Positions 1-8,698 of a stretch of DNA of 33,810 bases are shown piece by piece. The notes under the pieces are model-generated. The model searched no databases, was not told the origin of the DNA, and saw nothing but the letters and a program-made list of their open reading frames with translations. The translations under genes and the position numbers were made by a program. The stretch's first letter is position 1; the number at the start of each line of letters is the position of its first letter. The DNA is from Prolixibacteraceae bacterium (GTDB taxonomy: Bacteria > Bacteroidota > Bacteroidia > Bacteroidales > Prolixibacteraceae), in assembly GCA_009773765.1 (NCBI GenBank), contig WTWZ01000033.1, positions 25,164 to 58,973 on the forward strand, in the 5' to 3' direction.

Positions 1-192
1 TTCGATGCCAATTCAAGAGTCCAATACATTTGCTGAAATTTATGTAGTTAATCTAATTTTTTACTTTGGCGCGAATATAATAAAAATTCAATCCAAAAAA
101 ATAAAAAAACAAGGCCACTCAAATTAAAAAATAAATGAGTTTTATTTGAATTATTGATTAAGTTTAAGAGCTTCCACAATTGCCATATCAGT

Positions 193-741
193 TTAATCTT
201 TCATCCATTTTACCTCCTCAATCCCACTGTCGAAACCCAGTTTTCTCGACAGCACAAAAAAGTAATCGGACAAGCGGTTCATATAAATTACAATTTCGGA
301 TTGAACTTTCGATTGCTGGGCAAATTCCAAAATTCTTCTTTCAGCTCTTCTGCAAACAGTGCGGGCTGCATGGCACTGGGCCGATGCAAAATTACCGCCG
401 GGCAAAATAAATTGTGAGAGTTCGGGCAACTGATTTTGATATTCATCAATGGCATATTCCAAAACTTTGATATTTTCCTCAGTTATCGCGAGGTTGGCCG
501 TAAATGCCACTCCATTGTCGTCGGATGCCAAAAGCGAACCAATATTGAATAACTTGTTTTGAATTTGATTCAGGATACCAACCACATCTTCAGGTAATTC
601 TAAGGAACGTAAAACACCAATAGAGGCATTTAATTCATCAACCGTACCGTAAGCTTCCAGCCGCAAATCGTATTTTTTTACCCGGCTCCCGCCAATTAAT
701 CCGGTGGTGCCGTCATCGCCGGTTTTCGAGTAAATTTTCAC
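193..741 (-). CDS. PduO-type ATP:cob(I)alamin adenosyltransferase
   Basis: This cytosolic enzyme moves the adenosyl group of ATP onto cob(I)alamin, making coenzyme B12. The 182-residue protein is full length for the family. Visible motifs are the N-terminal ATP-binding TGDDGTTGL (residues 7-15), AYGTVDELNA (30-39), FILPGG (111-116), the signature ARTVCRRAERR (126-136) and NRLSDYFFVLSR (155-166). It starts with ATG 18 bases after the stop of the ABC ATPase gene on the same strand, so the two are probably co-transcribed, although no functional link is obvious. No cobalamin synthesis or B12-dependent mutase gene lies in the window. The family assignment is firm; MMAB and PduO are names for the same fold family and cannot be separated here. 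Confidence 0.95.
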   Translation of the reverse strand: MKIYSKTGDDGTTGLIGGSRVKKYDLRLEAYGTVDELNASIGVLRSLELPEDVVGILNQIQNKLFNIGSLLASDDNGVAFTANLAITEENIKVLEYAIDEYQNQLPELSQFILPGGNFASAQCHAARTVCRRAERRILEFAQQSKVQSEIVIYMNRLSDYFFVLSRKLGFDSGIEEVKWMKD

Positions 742-759
742 CTTGTTCGATATAAATTG

Positions 760-1461
760 TTAATAAATTGGGGTTGGATTAATTTCATCCGATTCAACTT
801 CCCCGTCTTTTAAATGAATAATGCGGTGTGCGTGCATTGCTATACTGTGTTCGTGCGTAACCATTATCAGTGTATTGCCTTTCTGATGGATTTCGGCAAA
901 AAGCTTCATAATTTCCTCCGAAATTTTTGAATCGAGATTACCGGTAGGCTCATCGGCCAGCAGCAATGAGGGTTTGTTTACCAGTGCGCGCGCAATGGCC
1001 ACCCTTTGCCGCTGTCCGCCCGAAAGTTCGTTTGGCCGGTGGGTCATACGGTCAGATAGTCCAACATCGCTCAGCGTTTGTTCGGCCATTACTTTTCGCT
1101 GTGCCTTTCTAACACCTGAATAAATTAGCGGCAACATCACATTTTCAAGAGCATTGTTTCGCGGTAACAGGTTAAAAACCTGAAAAACAAACCCGATTTC
1201 TGAGTTTCTGATCTCAGCCAGCGAATCGTCAGTCATGCGGCTCACATCCTTGTCGTTTAAAATATAAGTGCCGCTGGTTGGTGTATCTAAACATCCTATT
1301 ATATTCATCAACGTTGATTTTCCGGAGCCCGAAGCGCCCATAATTGCAACATATTCACCCTTGCAAATATCAATCGAAACCGAACGCAGCGCGCGTACAA
1401 CCTGGGTTCCAACCTTATAATTTTTAACGATGGAATCTAAATGAATTACTTTTTCTCTCAT
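760..1461 (-). CDS. ABC transporter ATP-binding protein, LolD/MacB type
   Basis: A 233-residue ATPase subunit of an ABC system. It shows a Walker [10 protein letters not shown] (42-50), the Q-loop in FVFQ (91-94), the signature LSGGQ (146-150), Walker B LLLADE (166-171) followed by PTGNLDS, and the H-loop His in VTHEH (203). The PTGNLDS sequence and overall length place it with the MacB/LolD/FtsE group, which drives lipoprotein extraction, peptide export or mechanotransmission rather than nutrient import. Its permease is not adjacent: upstream lies only a ~110-base gap and then recG on the opposite strand, and downstream is the adenosyltransferase. The permease must be elsewhere or lost, so the substrate cannot be inferred. 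Confidence 0.93.
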   Translation of the reverse strand: MREKVIHLDSIVKNYKVGTQVVRALRSVSIDICKGEYVAIMGASGSGKSTLMNIIGCLDTPTSGTYILNDKDVSRMTDDSLAEIRNSEIGFVFQVFNLLPRNNALENVMLPLIYSGVRKAQRKVMAEQTLSDVGLSDRMTHRPNELSGGQRQRVAIARALVNKPSLLLADEPTGNLDSKISEEIMKLFAEIHQKGNTLIMVTHEHSIAMHAHRIIHLKDGEVESDEINPTPIY

Positions 1462-1558
1462 TATGGTTTAAAATTTAAAAATCAGTAAAAAAACAGTGGA
1501 TTATGTTACAAATATCAGTCCTTAAAATTCGGCTAAATATATTTAATTCGAATTTAAG

Positions 1559-1566
1559 TATATTTG
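1559..1566 (+). promoter_or_regulatory. Candidate -7 box (TATATTTG) for recG
   Basis: TATATTTG matches the Bacteroidota -7 consensus TAnnTTTG. The recG ATG at 1571 is only 4 bases after the box, so transcription would begin at or next to the start codon, giving a leaderless or near-leaderless mRNA. I see no clear -33 TTTG at the expected distance, which lowers confidence. Confidence 0.4.
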
Positions 1567-1570
1567 TTGA

Positions 1571-3673
1571 ATGGCAGAATTTCTTGATCAGGAAATTAAA
1601 TTTCTCCCTGGAGTTGGCCCCAAAAAGGCTGAATTACTTGATAAAGAGCTGAAAATTAAAACTTTCAGGGACCTGATTTATTATTTTCCCTTTAAGTACA
1701 TTGACCGCACCAAATTTTACAGAATCGCCGAAATTCATTCGCAAATGCCATACATTCAGATTAAAGGCAAAATCCGTTCGCTGGAAACGGCTGGAGAAGG
1801 GAACAAACAGAGGTTAACGGCCCGGTTTTCCGATGATACCGGGAGTATTGAACTGGTTTGGTTTAGCGCTATTAAATGGCAAAAAGAGCATCTTAAAATT
1901 AATACCGAATATATTGTTTTTGGGAAACCATCGGAATTCGGGGGTCGGATCAGCGTGGTACACCCAGATATGGAAACCGAAGAGGAGAAACAAATCAAAC
2001 CGTCGGGGCTTTTCCAGGGATATTATATAACATCGGAAAAACTGAAAAAAACCTTCATCAACTCTAAAACAATCAATAAGTTACAACTCACGCTCGGCAG
2101 CCTTGTAAAAGGAAAAATACCCGAAACACTTCCAAAATATTTAACTGGCCGCTTAAAACTTATTCCACTGGAAGAAGCTCTGGTTACAATTCATAAACCC
2201 GGGAACAGCCGCGAATTAAAAAATGCAACCTTTAGGCTGAAATTTGAAGAGTTGTTTTTTATACAGTTGAAAATTCTGGCTTTAAAACACCATCGCGAAA
2301 ATAAAAACAAGGGTTTCAGGTTTCCAAATGTAGGTTACAATTTCAACACTTTCTACTCCAGGTTTTTACCATTCGAACTGACCAACGCACAAAAAAAGGT
2401 TATAAGGGAAATCAGGCGCGATGTAAACCGGAATATCCAGATGAACCGGCTTTTGCAGGGCGACGTGGGGAGCGGGAAAACACTGGTTGCACTGATGATC
2501 ATGCTGATTGCAATCGACAACGAATTCCAGTGCGCGTTGATGGCGCCTACCGAAATACTTGCACAGCAACATTTTCAAACCATTTCCAGATTTTTGAATG
2601 GAATGAAGGTTGAAATTGCGCTATTAACCGGTTCAACAAAAAAGAGCGAACGAAAGATTTTACATGAAGCGCTCGAAAACAACCGGATTCAGATTTTAAT
2701 TGGAACTCACGCGTTAATTGAAGACACGGTGGTTTTTAAAAACCTCGGGCTGGTGGTTATCGACGAACAACACCGTTTTGGGGTTGCACAGCGGGCAAAA
2801 CTATGGCAAAAGAGCGACATTGTTCCTCCGCACATACTTGTAATGACAGCCACGCCAATTCCACGAACGCTGGCAATGACGGTTTATGGCGACCTGGATG
2901 TTTCGGTTATAGATGAGTTGCCGCCCGGAAGAAAACCCATCCAAACCATGCATTTTTTTGAAAACCGGCGTCAGCAGGTGAATAATTTTCTGTGGCAACA
3001 AATGGAAAAAGGCACCCAGGTTTACGTGGTTTATCCGCTGATTTCTGAATCTGAAAAGATGGATTTGAAAAACCTCGAAGAAGGCTACCGGCACATTACC
3101 GAAGCATTCCCCTCTGTGAAAGTGAGCATGGTTCACGGAAAAATGAAACCGGCCATTAAGGAAAGTACAATGCAGGCTTTTAAAAATGGCGAAACAAAAA
3201 TATTGGTAGCCACAACAGTAATTGAAGTTGGCGTTGACGTGCCAAATGCCTCGGCGATGGTTATAGAAAGCGCCGAAAGGTTCGGGCTCTCACAACTCCA
3301 CCAGTTGCGCGGCAGGGTTGGGCGTGGGGCAGAACAGTCGTATTGCATCCTGATGTCTTCGTACAAAATTGGCCCCGAAAGCCGCAAGCGTTTGGAAACC
3401 ATGGTGCGTACCAACGATGGTTTTGAAATTGCCGAAGTTGACATGAAACTCCGGGGGCCTGGCGATATCGAAGGAACACAGCAAAGCGGCATTGGTTTCG
3501 ACCTGAAAATTGCGAATTTGGGCAAGGATGGTGAAATTCTGCAACTGGCCAGAAATGTGGCGACTGAAGTCCTTGAAAAGGACCCCAGCCTGCAAACCAA
3601 TGAAAACAGGATTATGCTTAAAACTTTGAAATCTGAAAAACAAACTGAATTCGACTGGAGTTTGATAAGTTGA
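1571..3673 (+). CDS. recG: ATP-dependent DNA helicase RecG
   Basis: RecG is a double-stranded DNA translocase that regresses stalled replication forks and processes Holliday junctions. The 700-residue protein has the full family length. The N-terminal wedge region (start motif FLPGVGPKKAELL at about residues 11-23, then an OB-fold) precedes helicase motif I GDVGSGKT (about 297-304), motif II DEQHRFG (about 398-404), motif III TATPIPRT (about 426-433), and the C-terminal motif VI QLRGRVGRG (about 578-586). The ATG start places the conserved GVGPKKAELL near the N-terminus as expected. The gene is divergent from the ABC ATPase gene across a 109-base gap and is followed by an unrelated oxidoreductase gene. 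Confidence 0.98.
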   Translation: MAEFLDQEIKFLPGVGPKKAELLDKELKIKTFRDLIYYFPFKYIDRTKFYRIAEIHSQMPYIQIKGKIRSLETAGEGNKQRLTARFSDDTGSIELVWFSAIKWQKEHLKINTEYIVFGKPSEFGGRISVVHPDMETEEEKQIKPSGLFQGYYITSEKLKKTFINSKTINKLQLTLGSLVKGKIPETLPKYLTGRLKLIPLEEALVTIHKPGNSRELKNATFRLKFEELFFIQLKILALKHHRENKNKGFRFPNVGYNFNTFYSRFLPFELTNAQKKVIREIRRDVNRNIQMNRLLQGDVGSGKTLVALMIMLIAIDNEFQCALMAPTEILAQQHFQTISRFLNGMKVEIALLTGSTKKSERKILHEALENNRIQILIGTHALIEDTVVFKNLGLVVIDEQHRFGVAQRAKLWQKSDIVPPHILVMTATPIPRTLAMTVYGDLDVSVIDELPPGRKPIQTMHFFENRRQQVNNFLWQQMEKGTQVYVVYPLISESEKMDLKNLEEGYRHITEAFPSVKVSMVHGKMKPAIKESTMQAFKNGETKILVATTVIEVGVDVPNASAMVIESAERFGLSQLHQLRGRVGRGAEQSYCILMSSYKIGPESRKRLETMVRTNDGFEIAEVDMKLRGPGDIEGTQQSGIGFDLKIANLGKDGEILQLARNVATEVLEKDPSLQTNENRIMLKTLKSEKQTEFDWSLIS

Positions 3674-3755
3674 TTACTGAACTGAACAAATTACAGCAGT
3701 TTTTGGTTTTGCAACAAGTGTATAAATTGAGGTTCTAATTAAAACTCATAATAAT

Positions 3756-4733
3756 ATGAAATACAAAAACTTGTCGCGCCGCGATTTTATTAAAACCACA
3801 GGCGCTGTAACCGCCGGGGTTATTTTAGCCCCCACCCTTGCAGGCGCTGCTTCACCCTTCGATTCGAAAGAATTGCCAACCACAATGCTTGGAAAAACCG
3901 GCGTTAGGATTCCGTTAATGGTGATGGGATTAGGCAGCCGGTTTATGGCCGTTAGCGAGGAAAAAGGGCTTGAAATTCTGGAAACCGCACTCAGTAAAGG
4001 ATTTTATTATTGGGACACAGCGGCCAATTACAAAAACGACACACAATTCAGCGAGGATCGAATTGGAAAAATCCTTCCGTCCATTCGAAGTAAAATATTT
4101 CTTTCATCAAAAGTAGGCGACAGAAAAGCAGATGATGCAAAAAGAACTCTGGAAACCAGTTTAAACCGGCTGAAAACGGATTATATTGATTTGTACCAGA
4201 TTCACAGTGTTACAACCGAAGATGAAGTAAAGCAGTTTGGCGCTGTCGGCGGAGTGCTTCCGGTTTTGCAGAAATACAAGGATCAGGGCGTAATCCGGCA
4301 CATAGGTTTTACTGGCCATACTTCGGCAACAGCAATGAAACTGGCTGCCGAAATGTACAATTTCGATACGATGCTGATTGCGTTGAACCACCAGCAAAAA
4401 GGTGAAAAGTTTGAAGAGAATCCGGTTCAGTTTGCCGCAGCCAAAGAAATGGGAGTACTCGCGATGAAAGCTATTCGCCCGCGGGAAACGGTAACTTCGC
4501 TCAAGCCCGGCGATTTAATTCGGTACGCACTGAGTTTAAAAGGAATAACCGCCGCTGTTGTTGGGATCGACAAAAAGGAACTGATTTCGGAGAATGCCGA
4601 AATCATAAAAAACTTTAAACCATTCGACGAACAAAAAATGAACTTTCTAAGGGCTGAATTGCAACCGTTTTACAAAAGCAAAACTTTGCCCTGGATGCAA
4701 CCGGGTTATTTTGATGGGATGCACCTCGTTTAG
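3756..4733 (+). CDS. Tat-exported aldo/keto reductase family protein
   Basis: A 325-residue NAD(P)H-dependent oxidoreductase of the aldo/keto reductase superfamily. The N-terminus carries a twin-arginine export signal, SRRDFIK (residues 7-13), followed by a hydrophobic Ala/Gly/Val-rich stretch to about residue 32, so the protein is predicted to be exported folded with its cofactor. The catalytic tetrad can be read in order: D87 in WDTAANY, Y92, K119 in SSKVGD and H150 in YQIHSV. The family reduces carbonyl groups; the substrate is unknown. The gene stands alone between recG and a rho-independent terminator just after its stop. Confidence 0.9.
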   Translation: MKYKNLSRRDFIKTTGAVTAGVILAPTLAGAASPFDSKELPTTMLGKTGVRIPLMVMGLGSRFMAVSEEKGLEILETALSKGFYYWDTAANYKNDTQFSEDRIGKILPSIRSKIFLSSKVGDRKADDAKRTLETSLNRLKTDYIDLYQIHSVTTEDEVKQFGAVGGVLPVLQKYKDQGVIRHIGFTGHTSATAMKLAAEMYNFDTMLIALNHQQKGEKFEENPVQFAAAKEMGVLAMKAIRPRETVTSLKPGDLIRYALSLKGITAAVVGIDKKELISENAEIIKNFKPFDEQKMNFLRAELQPFYKSKTLPWMQPGYFDGMHLV

Positions 4734-4740
4734 AAGTTGG

Positions 4741-4768
4741 TCACCGGGTTTTATGCCGGGTGATTTTT
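4741..4768 (+). terminator. Rho-independent terminator after the aldo/keto reductase gene
   Basis: Five bases after the stop codon, TCACC and GGTGA arms flank a G-G mismatch and a second GG/CC stem around a short T-rich loop. The hairpin is followed by TTTTT. Position, stem strength and T-run fit an intrinsic terminator. Confidence 0.75.
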
Positions 4769-4787
4769 AAATCTAAAAATGCCCAAC

Positions 4788-4871
4788 AAGGAATAAGAAA
4801 TGTAAAAGTTAAGAAATCAGATAGCTGCGGTATTCGTTTTTCATTTCCTGATTCCTTATTTCTTATTCCTT
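4788..4871. repeat. 14-bp perfect inverted repeat in a convergent intergenic gap
   Basis: AAGGAATAAGAAAT (4788-4801) is the exact reverse complement of 4858-4871, with 56 bases between. Just inside, GAAATCAG (4813-4820) and a CTGATT (4849-4854) add to the symmetry. It lies between two convergent genes, so it could fold in either transcript as a bidirectional terminator, or be a small dispersed repeat. Confidence 0.6.
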
Positions 4872-4899
4872 ATTCTTTTTTTTAGAAAAAGTAAATCGC

Positions 4900-5711
4900 C
4901 TACACTAATTCAATAAACTTTTCCTGAATAAGCCGGGTGGTTTTGCCCGGTTTTCCGTTTCCAATCATGCTTTCATTAACCTGTATTACAGGTGTAACTT
5001 CGCTGCCATTTCGAGCATTTCGCGTTCAGAAAATTCTCGTTCCTCACAAGGAATCTGGTTTGCAGTACAAATTTCCAAAATCACATTTCGGGTAATTCCG
5101 GGCAAAATCAGGTTTGAAAGTGGCCGCGTAATTACAGTTCCGTTTTTAACCCCCAAAACACTTGAATGAGTAGCTTCGGTAACCATTCCATCACGGATTA
5201 AAACACACTCCCCCGCCCCGGCTTTTGCCGCTTTGTTGTAAAGCATTGTATTTGGAAGCAGCGAAACCGATTTAATATCACAACGTTGCCAGCGAATATC
5301 TTCATGCGTAATTACCCTGATTCCATTTTCGAGATTATCTTTAAACGAAGGCAATTCGAATGTAAAAGCATAAACGGTGGGTTTCACGTTATCGGGAAAA
5401 TAATGCACACGTTTGTGTTCCCCACGCGTGATTTGAAGATATACCCCGGCATGTTTGTCATACAGGTTATTTTTGGCGATGAGTTCATCAAAAACAGCTT
5501 CCAGCTTATCAGTTTCATTATATTCTATTTCAATTTCCGCAAGGCTTCTTTCCAGTCTTTTTAGATGTTCCCTATATCGAAAAGGCTTGCCGAAGTAATA
5601 CTTAACCACTTCATAAACTCCATCAGCAAAAATAAAACCCCGGTCATTGGGCGAAATTTTTGCTTTATCTTTCTCAATGAATTCGCCATTCAAAAAAACA
5701 ATTTCACTCAT
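4900..5711 (-). pseudogene. dat: D-amino-acid/branched-chain aminotransferase class IV gene, frameshifted
   Basis: A PLP-dependent class IV aminotransferase, closest in feel to D-amino acid aminotransferase. The reading frame from ATG at 5711 gives 241 residues ending at 4986, short of the usual ~280. Family features are present: N-terminal FLNGEFI, probable PLP lysine K147 in DIKSVSLLPN, E179 in MVTEA and the PLSNLILPGITR block (197-208). The frame then ends abruptly after EMLEMAAKLHL. In another frame the next bases encode SEVTPVIQVNE and then GNGKPGKTTRLIQEKF, ending at a TAG at 4900-4902, which is the normal C-terminus of this family. About 28 bases coding for the conserved DExFxxGTT segment appear lost at the junction near 5010. 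The start overlaps the nfo stop by 4 bases (ATGA). The protein probably lacks its phosphate-binding loop; activity is doubtful. Confidence 0.8.
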
Positions 5712-6550
5712 TTTTGCATGTTTTTAAGGAGTTCAATTTCTTCCGCCCAAAGTTCTTCGTTTGGTGTTTCCAAAATTAGCGGAATTCCGTCGAAACGGCT
5801 GTCGTTCATAATACATTCAAAAATTTCGAGCCCCAAAGTACCGGTTCCCAAGCTATCGTGCCGGTCAACCCGCGAGCCCAGTTCTTTTTTCGAACCGTTG
5901 ATGTGCATTCCTTTTAAATACTGAAAACCAACCACTACTTCAAATTCATGAAAAACCTTTTCAAATCCGGCTTTGGTTTTGATATCGTATCCGGCAGAAT
6001 AGGCATGGCATGTATCTATACAAACCCCCACCCGGCTTTTATCCTCAACCTTATCGATGATTTTCTTCAACTGATAAAACGAAAATCCCAGGTTACTGCC
6101 CTGTCCTGCTGTATTTTCAATTACGGCAGTAACTCCTGAAGTTTGGTTTAGCGCCCAATTAATTGATTCTGCAATTGTTGTTAGGCATTGCTCTTCCGAA
6201 ATCTGGTTCAGGTGGCTGCCCGGATGAAAATTAAGTCGATCGAGCCCCAATTGCCCGCAACGCTGCATTTCATCCAAAAAAGCATTTCGCGATTTTTGTA
6301 AAGCTTCCGGCTCAGGATGTCCTAAATTAATGAGATAACTGTCGTGTGGCAAAATCTGATGTGGCTGGTAACCATATTTTGCGCAACCAGACTTAAAAGC
6401 CTCAATAGTTTCCCGCGTTAAAGGTTTTGCTTCCCACTGCCGCTGGTTTTTAGTAAACAACGCAAATGCAGTCGCCCCAATCTTGTGTGCATTTACGGGT
6501 GCATTCTCCACTCCGCCCCCTGCGCTCACATGTGCCCCGATGTATTTCAT
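5708..6550 (-). CDS. nfo: Endonuclease IV (AP endonuclease)
   Basis: This zinc enzyme cuts DNA at abasic sites during base excision repair. The 280-residue protein aligns with the E. coli numbering, and all nine metal ligands are present: H69, H109, E145, D179, H182, H216, D229, H231 and E261. One oddity is G219 in MHINGSK, where the family normally has Asp (HxND); this residue is not a metal ligand. The ATG start gives the canonical [13 protein letters not shown]. Its stop overlaps the start of the broken aminotransferase gene by 4 bases, indicating translational coupling in the intact ancestor. It is divergent from the DUF4251 gene. Confidence 0.97.
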   Translation of the reverse strand: MKYIGAHVSAGGGVENAPVNAHKIGATAFALFTKNQRQWEAKPLTRETIEAFKSGCAKYGYQPHQILPHDSYLINLGHPEPEALQKSRNAFLDEMQRCGQLGLDRLNFHPGSHLNQISEEQCLTTIAESINWALNQTSGVTAVIENTAGQGSNLGFSFYQLKKIIDKVEDKSRVGVCIDTCHAYSAGYDIKTKAGFEKVFHEFEVVVGFQYLKGMHINGSKKELGSRVDRHDSLGTGTLGLEIFECIMNDSRFDGIPLILETPNEELWAEEIELLKNMQK

Positions 6551-6665
6551 TTGTTATTCTTTTTGTGATAAACTTTCAAAATGCTATTCGAGTTTTCATT
6601 TTCGTGATTGCGAAAATAATACTTAAAAATTCAAAAATGGGCAACAAAGATGCAAGGCTGTGGTT

Positions 6666-6673
6666 TATATTTG
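6666..6673 (+). promoter_or_regulatory. Candidate -7 box (TATATTTG) for the DUF4251 gene
   Basis: TATATTTG matches TAnnTTTG in the divergent gap between nfo and the DUF4251 gene. It would leave a leader of about 100 bases containing a four-codon upstream frame (ATG at 6755, stop 6767-6769) that ends just before the gene start. No convincing -33 element is visible. Confidence 0.4.
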
Positions 6674-6780
6674 TACAATACATTTAATTCTGATTCTGCT
6701 TTAAATTATTTTAAAACAGGAGATAGCTTTATCAACTAATTTTTAAAAGAAAGTATGGAATTGTGGTAAATAAAAAAGAC

Positions 6781-7293
6781 ATGAAAAATTTATTGATTAT
6801 TGTAATACTGTTTTTGTCGGTTTTCGCGGTTACTGCGCAGGAAACCCAAAAGAAAAGCAAAAAAGAACTAAAGGCCGAAAAAAAGGCACAGCAAATTCAG
6901 GAAATTAAAGCAATTGTTGAAAGTAAAAATTTTGTTTTTGATGCCCGAAATGCTAATCCAATGAGTGCAAGGAGCATAAACCTGACTACAGATTATGATG
7001 TAAAAATCACTAACGATTCAATTTACTCCTATTTGCCTTATTTTGGCGTTTCGCACAGTGCGGTTTATGGTGGCACCGAAAGTCCGATGATTTTTAGCCG
7101 GCCGTTTGAAACAATCAGTTCTGAGGAAGTAAAACATGGCTACCTGGTAAGGGTTACCGTAAAAAATGGCAGCGACCGCCTTAATTTTTCCTTTCACATT
7201 TCTGCAACAGGTTCAGCAACATTAAGCGTTTCGAGTATGAACCGGCAGCCTATTTCCTACTTCGGACAAGTTGTGAAAAAAAAGGACAACTAA
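6781..7293 (+). CDS. DUF4251-family secreted protein
   Basis: A 170-residue protein of unknown function that I recognise as the Bacteroidota DUF4251 family. It has a signal peptide (MKNLLIIVILFLSVFAVTAQ), a short Lys/Glu-rich linker (about residues 24-45, KKSKKELKAEKKAQQ) and a beta-rich domain containing the typical SAVYGGTESPMIF segment and a C-terminal GQV. I chose ATG 6781 over the in-frame GTG at 6763 because it places the signal peptide directly at the N-terminus. No Cys follows the signal cleavage site, so it is periplasmic or outer-membrane-associated rather than a lipoprotein. The neighbours give no hint of a role. Confidence 0.85.
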   Translation: MKNLLIIVILFLSVFAVTAQETQKKSKKELKAEKKAQQIQEIKAIVESKNFVFDARNANPMSARSINLTTDYDVKITNDSIYSYLPYFGVSHSAVYGGTESPMIFSRPFETISSEEVKHGYLVRVTVKNGSDRLNFSFHISATGSATLSVSSMNRQPISYFGQVVKKKDN

Positions 7294-7300
7294 CTGAAGT

Positions 7301-7523
7301 TTATATTTCAAACGGTAACCTGCGGGTTAATTCAATTCGCTCAGGCAAAACTTCTGCCTGCATCACAATTACTTCAACGCCGCTTTTAACTGCAACTTTT
7401 CATCGATCCTGAATTGGGACAATGTGTAACTACCTCATTTCCATAATCCAACATTATGTCGGCCAAAAAACGTTTGTGGCGTTTTATTAATGTTCCATGT
7501 ACCAGTTTTTCCCGAAATTCCAT
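7301..7523 (-). pseudogene. sfsA: sfsA remnant (N- and C-terminal ends joined by internal deletion)
   Basis: SfsA is a DNA-binding/nuclease-like protein of about 230 residues named for sugar fermentation stimulation. From ATG at 7523 the frame reads [19 protein letters not shown], then LADIML and [14 protein letters not shown], matching the conserved SfsA start through residue ~44, and stops at 7386-7388. Shifted by one frame, bases 7392-7301 encode [20 protein letters not shown] and then ELTRRLPF before a TAA, which is the SfsA C-terminus. About 155 residues between the two are missing. The remnant lies 34 bases downstream of tsaD on the same strand, so it was probably the last gene of a tsaD-sfsA unit. 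It cannot encode a working protein. Confidence 0.88.
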
Positions 7524-7557
7524 TTTTTCATATTTTGAACTTTGACCATTAAACTCC

Positions 7558-8586
7558 CTACAACTGCGTTCTCGCGAACGGCACTACATTTTGCCCGGCA
7601 AATTGTTTATTCAGGTATTTAAAATAACCTGTAATTGCAATCATTGCCGCGTTGTCCATGGTATATTCAAATTTTGGGATTACCAGTTTCCACCGGTATT
7701 TTACGGCATTTTCCGTTAAAGCTTCCCTCAGCCCTGAATTGGCCGAAACACCGCCGGCAACCGTAATTTCCCTGATTCCGGTTTGTTTTGCGGCCCGTTT
7801 CAGCTTATTCATCAGGATTTCGATGATTGTGTATTGCAGCGAAGCACAAAGATCATTGATATTCTCGCTGATAAAATTTTCGTTTTTCCGCAGGTTATCC
7901 CGCAAAAAGTAAAGAAAGTTGGTTTTCAACCCGCTGAAGCTGTAATTTAATCCCGGAACGTCAGGTTTTGAAAATGCAAACCTTCCGGGATTTCCGGATT
8001 TTGCCAACCTGTCAACATGAGGTCCGCCAGGGTAAGGCAAACCCATTACTTTGGCGCATTTGTCAAAAGCTTCGCCGGCAGCATCGTCAATAGTTTGCCC
8101 GATTACTTCCATATCAAGATAATCGCGCACAAGAATGATTTGTGAATTTCCGCCCGACACGAGCAAACATAAAAACGGGAATTTGGGCTGATTAAATTCA
8201 ATTCCGTTTTCTTGTATAAAAAGAGCCAGAACATGCCCCTGCAAATGGTTTACTTCGATTAACGGAATTCCGGCAGCCAGCGAAAAACCTTTGGCAAACG
8301 AAGTTCCCACCAGTAATGAACCCAGTAATCCGGGGCCATTGGTAAAAGCAACTGCGTTTATTTCGTTTTTTGAAACTGCGGCCCTTTTCAAAGCCATATC
8401 AACCACCGGAATAATGTTTTGCTGGTGGGCGCGCGATGCCAACTCTGGAACAACCCCGCCGTATTCCCCGTGAACTTTTTGCCCGGCAACCACATTCGAA
8501 AGTATAATCCCGTCGCGGATTATTGCCGCAGAAGTGTCATCGCAGGATGATTCAATTCCCAGAATTGTAATTTTTTCTGATTTCAT
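7558..8586 (-). CDS. tsaD: tRNA threonylcarbamoyladenosine synthase subunit TsaD
   Basis: TsaD transfers the threonylcarbamoyl group to A37 of tRNAs that read ANN codons, acting with TsaB and TsaE. The 342-residue protein begins [20 protein letters not shown] with the ASKHA phosphate-binding motif, has the metal-binding His pair H115/H119 in NHLQGH, the conserved [12 protein letters not shown] (84-95), and DNAAM near the C-terminus. A purine-rich GAAAGAGA immediately precedes the ATG. It is divergent from the TamB gene, an arrangement common in Bacteroidota, and is followed by the sfsA remnant. Confidence 0.98.
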   Translation of the reverse strand: MKSEKITILGIESSCDDTSAAIIRDGIILSNVVAGQKVHGEYGGVVPELASRAHQQNIIPVVDMALKRAAVSKNEINAVAFTNGPGLLGSLLVGTSFAKGFSLAAGIPLIEVNHLQGHVLALFIQENGIEFNQPKFPFLCLLVSGGNSQIILVRDYLDMEVIGQTIDDAAGEAFDKCAKVMGLPYPGGPHVDRLAKSGNPGRFAFSKPDVPGLNYSFSGLKTNFLYFLRDNLRKNENFISENINDLCASLQYTIIEILMNKLKRAAKQTGIREITVAGGVSANSGLREALTENAVKYRWKLVIPKFEYTMDNAAMIAITGYFKYLNKQFAGQNVVPFARTQL

Positions 8587-8633
8587 TCTCTTTCAGTTAT
8601 TAATACTTGTCGGTTAACAAATAATGGCAAGCC

Positions 8634-8667
8634 TTTTGTTTTAATGTTGCAAAAAAGTTTATGTTCG
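8634..8667 (+). promoter_or_regulatory. Candidate promoter for the TamB gene
   Basis: TTTTG (8634-8638) and TATGTTCG (8660-8667) are separated by 21 bases. They resemble the Bacteroidota -33 TTTG and -7 TAnnTTTG elements with one mismatch in the latter. They lie 31 bases before the TTG start of the TamB gene. Confidence 0.4.
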
Positions 8668-8698
8668 TTTCTTAAAAGGCAAAACTATCAAAAAAGGT

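Noticed and set aside
5-127. A 40-codon open frame at the left edge of the window.
   Set aside because: AT-rich, no recognisable domain or ribosome site, and no continuation visible to the left; it looks like non-coding sequence.
4933-4954. A GC-rich hairpin (CCGGG/CCCGG) followed by TTTT on the plus strand, seeming to be a second terminator.
   Set aside because: It lies inside the frameshifted C-terminal coding part of the aminotransferase remnant (the GKPGKTTR region), so the symmetry comes from codons, and the upstream reductase gene already has its own terminator.
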